Shown: piece after piece, positions 6,584 to 7,134 of the stretch
How the letters are laid out: each line of letters starts with the position of its first letter
Numbering within the stretch: position 1 is the stretch's first letter
DNA from: Pseudomonadota bacterium
Lineage (GTDB): Bacteria; Bdellovibrionota_B; Oligoflexia; Oligoflexales; Bin106
Assembly (NCBI GenBank): GCA_026710525.1
Contig: JAPOQT010000226.1
Coordinates: 1 to 7,134, forward strand
Length of the DNA stretch: 7,134 bases
Reading direction: 5' to 3'
Translations under genes and position numbers: made by a program
Notes under the pieces: model-generated
What the model saw: only the letters and a program-made list of their open reading frames with translations
What the model was told of the DNA's origin: nothing
The model's database searches: none

Positions 6584-7134
6584 TCAACTCACAGATAACT
6601 GATCTGTGCTATCAGCAAGCTTCGTAACCTCTTCTGATGTGAGCCCTGTCGAGAGCGAAATGATTGTCATATCAAGGCCACTCGAGAGCATGCGCCTAGC
6701 CACAGCTTCTCTTTCTGCTTGCCTACCTTCTTGCTTACCTTCTTGCCTACCTTCTTGCATGCCTTTTTGCACACCCTTTTTCATACCTTTCCGCTTACCC
6801 TTCTTCTCAGCTTCAGCTAAAGCGAGTTCCTCTTGTTCTTTTTGTCTCTCAACAGCTAGCCAGAAATCCTCTTCTGTTAGGGTAGTATTGAGTTGACTTA
6901 ATTTAAAAGCTACTTCTGCCATATATCCCCCTGCTAATATTATCTCTTCTAAAATCTCTTCGGTTAATACCGACCACCTCTTAGAGGTATTCATAAAAGC
7001 TTCAAAAAGACAACCAGCCCTATTCACACCATCGGTGTCCTTGTTAAACTTATTAACCTCAAGAAATACATGTTGAACCATGTTCTTGAGTTTGTGTGCT
7101 CTTTCCAATAATTCATCACCGCAGGTAAAGTGAA
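6584..7134 (-). CDS. Rpn/YhgA-like PD-(D/E)XK nuclease-transposase family protein, C-terminal part (runs off right edge)
   Basis: The frame is open from the right edge to TGA at 6584 and gives 182 residues. A TTG at 7108 could be read as a start, but upstream codons stay open to the edge (HFTCGDELLERAH), so the gene is most likely cut by the window. The visible part matches the C-terminal half of Rpn-family proteins: a helical region, LTEEDFWLAVERQKEQEELALAEAE, a Gly/Lys/Gln/Glu tetrapeptide-repeat tract (KKGKRKGMKKGVQKGMQEGRQEGKQEGRQ), and a terminal small helical module (ARRMLSSGLDMTIISLSTGLTSEEVTKLAD). The nuclease domain with the PD-(D/E)XK residues should lie upstream, outside the window. 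Family members promote RecA-independent recombination in E. coli. They are often multicopy and can be decayed, and this copy's integrity cannot be judged. Confidence 0.8.
   Translation of the reverse strand, partial: HFTCGDELLERAHKLKNMVQHVFLEVNKFNKDTDGVNRAGCLFEAFMNTSKRWSVLTEEILEEIILAGGYMAEVAFKLSQLNTTLTEEDFWLAVERQKEQEELALAEAEKKGKRKGMKKGVQKGMQEGRQEGKQEGRQAEREAVARRMLSSGLDMTIISLSTGLTSEEVTKLADSTDQLSVS
6721..6804 (-). repeat. Degenerate 12-bp tandem repeat encoding tetrapeptides in the Rpn-family gene
   Basis: About seven 12-base units lie in tandem. Units 1 and 3 (6721-6732 and 6745-6756) are identical (GCCTACCTTCTT on the plus strand), unit 2 differs by one base, and units 4-7 are progressively diverged. 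On the coding strand each unit encodes a four-residue G-x-(Q/K)-(K/E) motif, giving a charged helix or coiled coil before the C-terminal module. The near-identical units suggest recent copy-number change by slippage without loss of frame. Confidence 0.75.

Noticed and set aside
6606..6896. 96-residue plus-strand frame rich in Cys, Pro and Ser (repeated CLPS)
   Set aside because: It is the antisense reading of the 12-bp repeat in the Rpn-family gene. The apparent repeat protein is a by-product of that repeat.
7106..7108. TTG at 7108 as the true start of a 174-residue gene
   Set aside because: The frame stays open upstream to the window edge, and family members have a nuclease domain before this region, so the gene is better treated as truncated by the window.
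1..7134. A multi-gene defence or phage-related system (XseA, dynamin-like GTPase and Rpn protein together)
   Set aside because: The genes are on different strands, separated by promoters and an iron transporter, and do not form an operon. Nuclease and dynamin neighbours alone are not enough to claim a system.

Overview
The window is AT-rich (roughly 40% GC by eye, not counted). It comes from a Gram-negative-type bacterium: it carries part of a two-gene inner-membrane ABC importer of the ferric-iron class, with a Fur-box-like site in front, and a large exonuclease VII subunit. The lineage cannot be fixed from sequence alone. The XseA core follows a motif pattern I associate with Bacteroidota-type rather than E. 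coli-type XseA. The EHD-like GTPase and the Rpn-family protein are patchily distributed genes, the latter often expanded in host-associated bacteria.

Layout. (1) Positions 1-1380, minus strand: the N-terminal 460 residues of exonuclease VII large subunit (xseA), running off the left edge, with an unusual N-terminal extension of about 135 residues. (2) 1381-1701: a divergent intergenic region with a candidate minus-strand promoter for xseA and a strong 14-bp-stem hairpin. (3) 1702-3282, plus strand: a dynamin-superfamily GTPase whose G domain resembles eukaryotic EHD proteins, followed by a helical region, a two-helix membrane anchor and a disordered tail. (4) 3283-3477: a regulatory gap holding a Fur-box-like overlapping palindrome and a good Shine-Dalgarno sequence that places the next start at 3478. 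(5) 3478-5175 and 5230-6408, plus strand: a fused two-domain permease and an ATPase of the FbpB/FbpC (ferric iron) type, probably one transcript; no substrate-binding protein gene is visible. (6) 6409-6583: a convergent gap with two inverted repeats, one of which reads as a weak intrinsic terminator on the minus strand. (7) 6584-7134, minus strand: the C-terminal part of an Rpn/YhgA-like PD-(D/E)XK nuclease-transposase protein with a tetrapeptide repeat encoded by degenerate 12-bp DNA repeats, running off the right edge.

How the genes relate. Only the permease and ATPase clearly work together: the permease forms the inner-membrane channel and the ATPase drives it, probably importing Fe(III) under Fur control. 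XseA (DNA repair), the GTPase (membrane remodelling or stress, inferred) and the Rpn protein look like independent transcription units. I see no CRISPR array, tRNA, rRNA, complete insertion sequence or recognisable multi-gene defence system. The most unusual items are the EHD-like GTPase with its membrane anchor, the extra N-terminal domain on XseA, and a His/Asp-rich insertion near the N terminus of the iron-transport ATPase.
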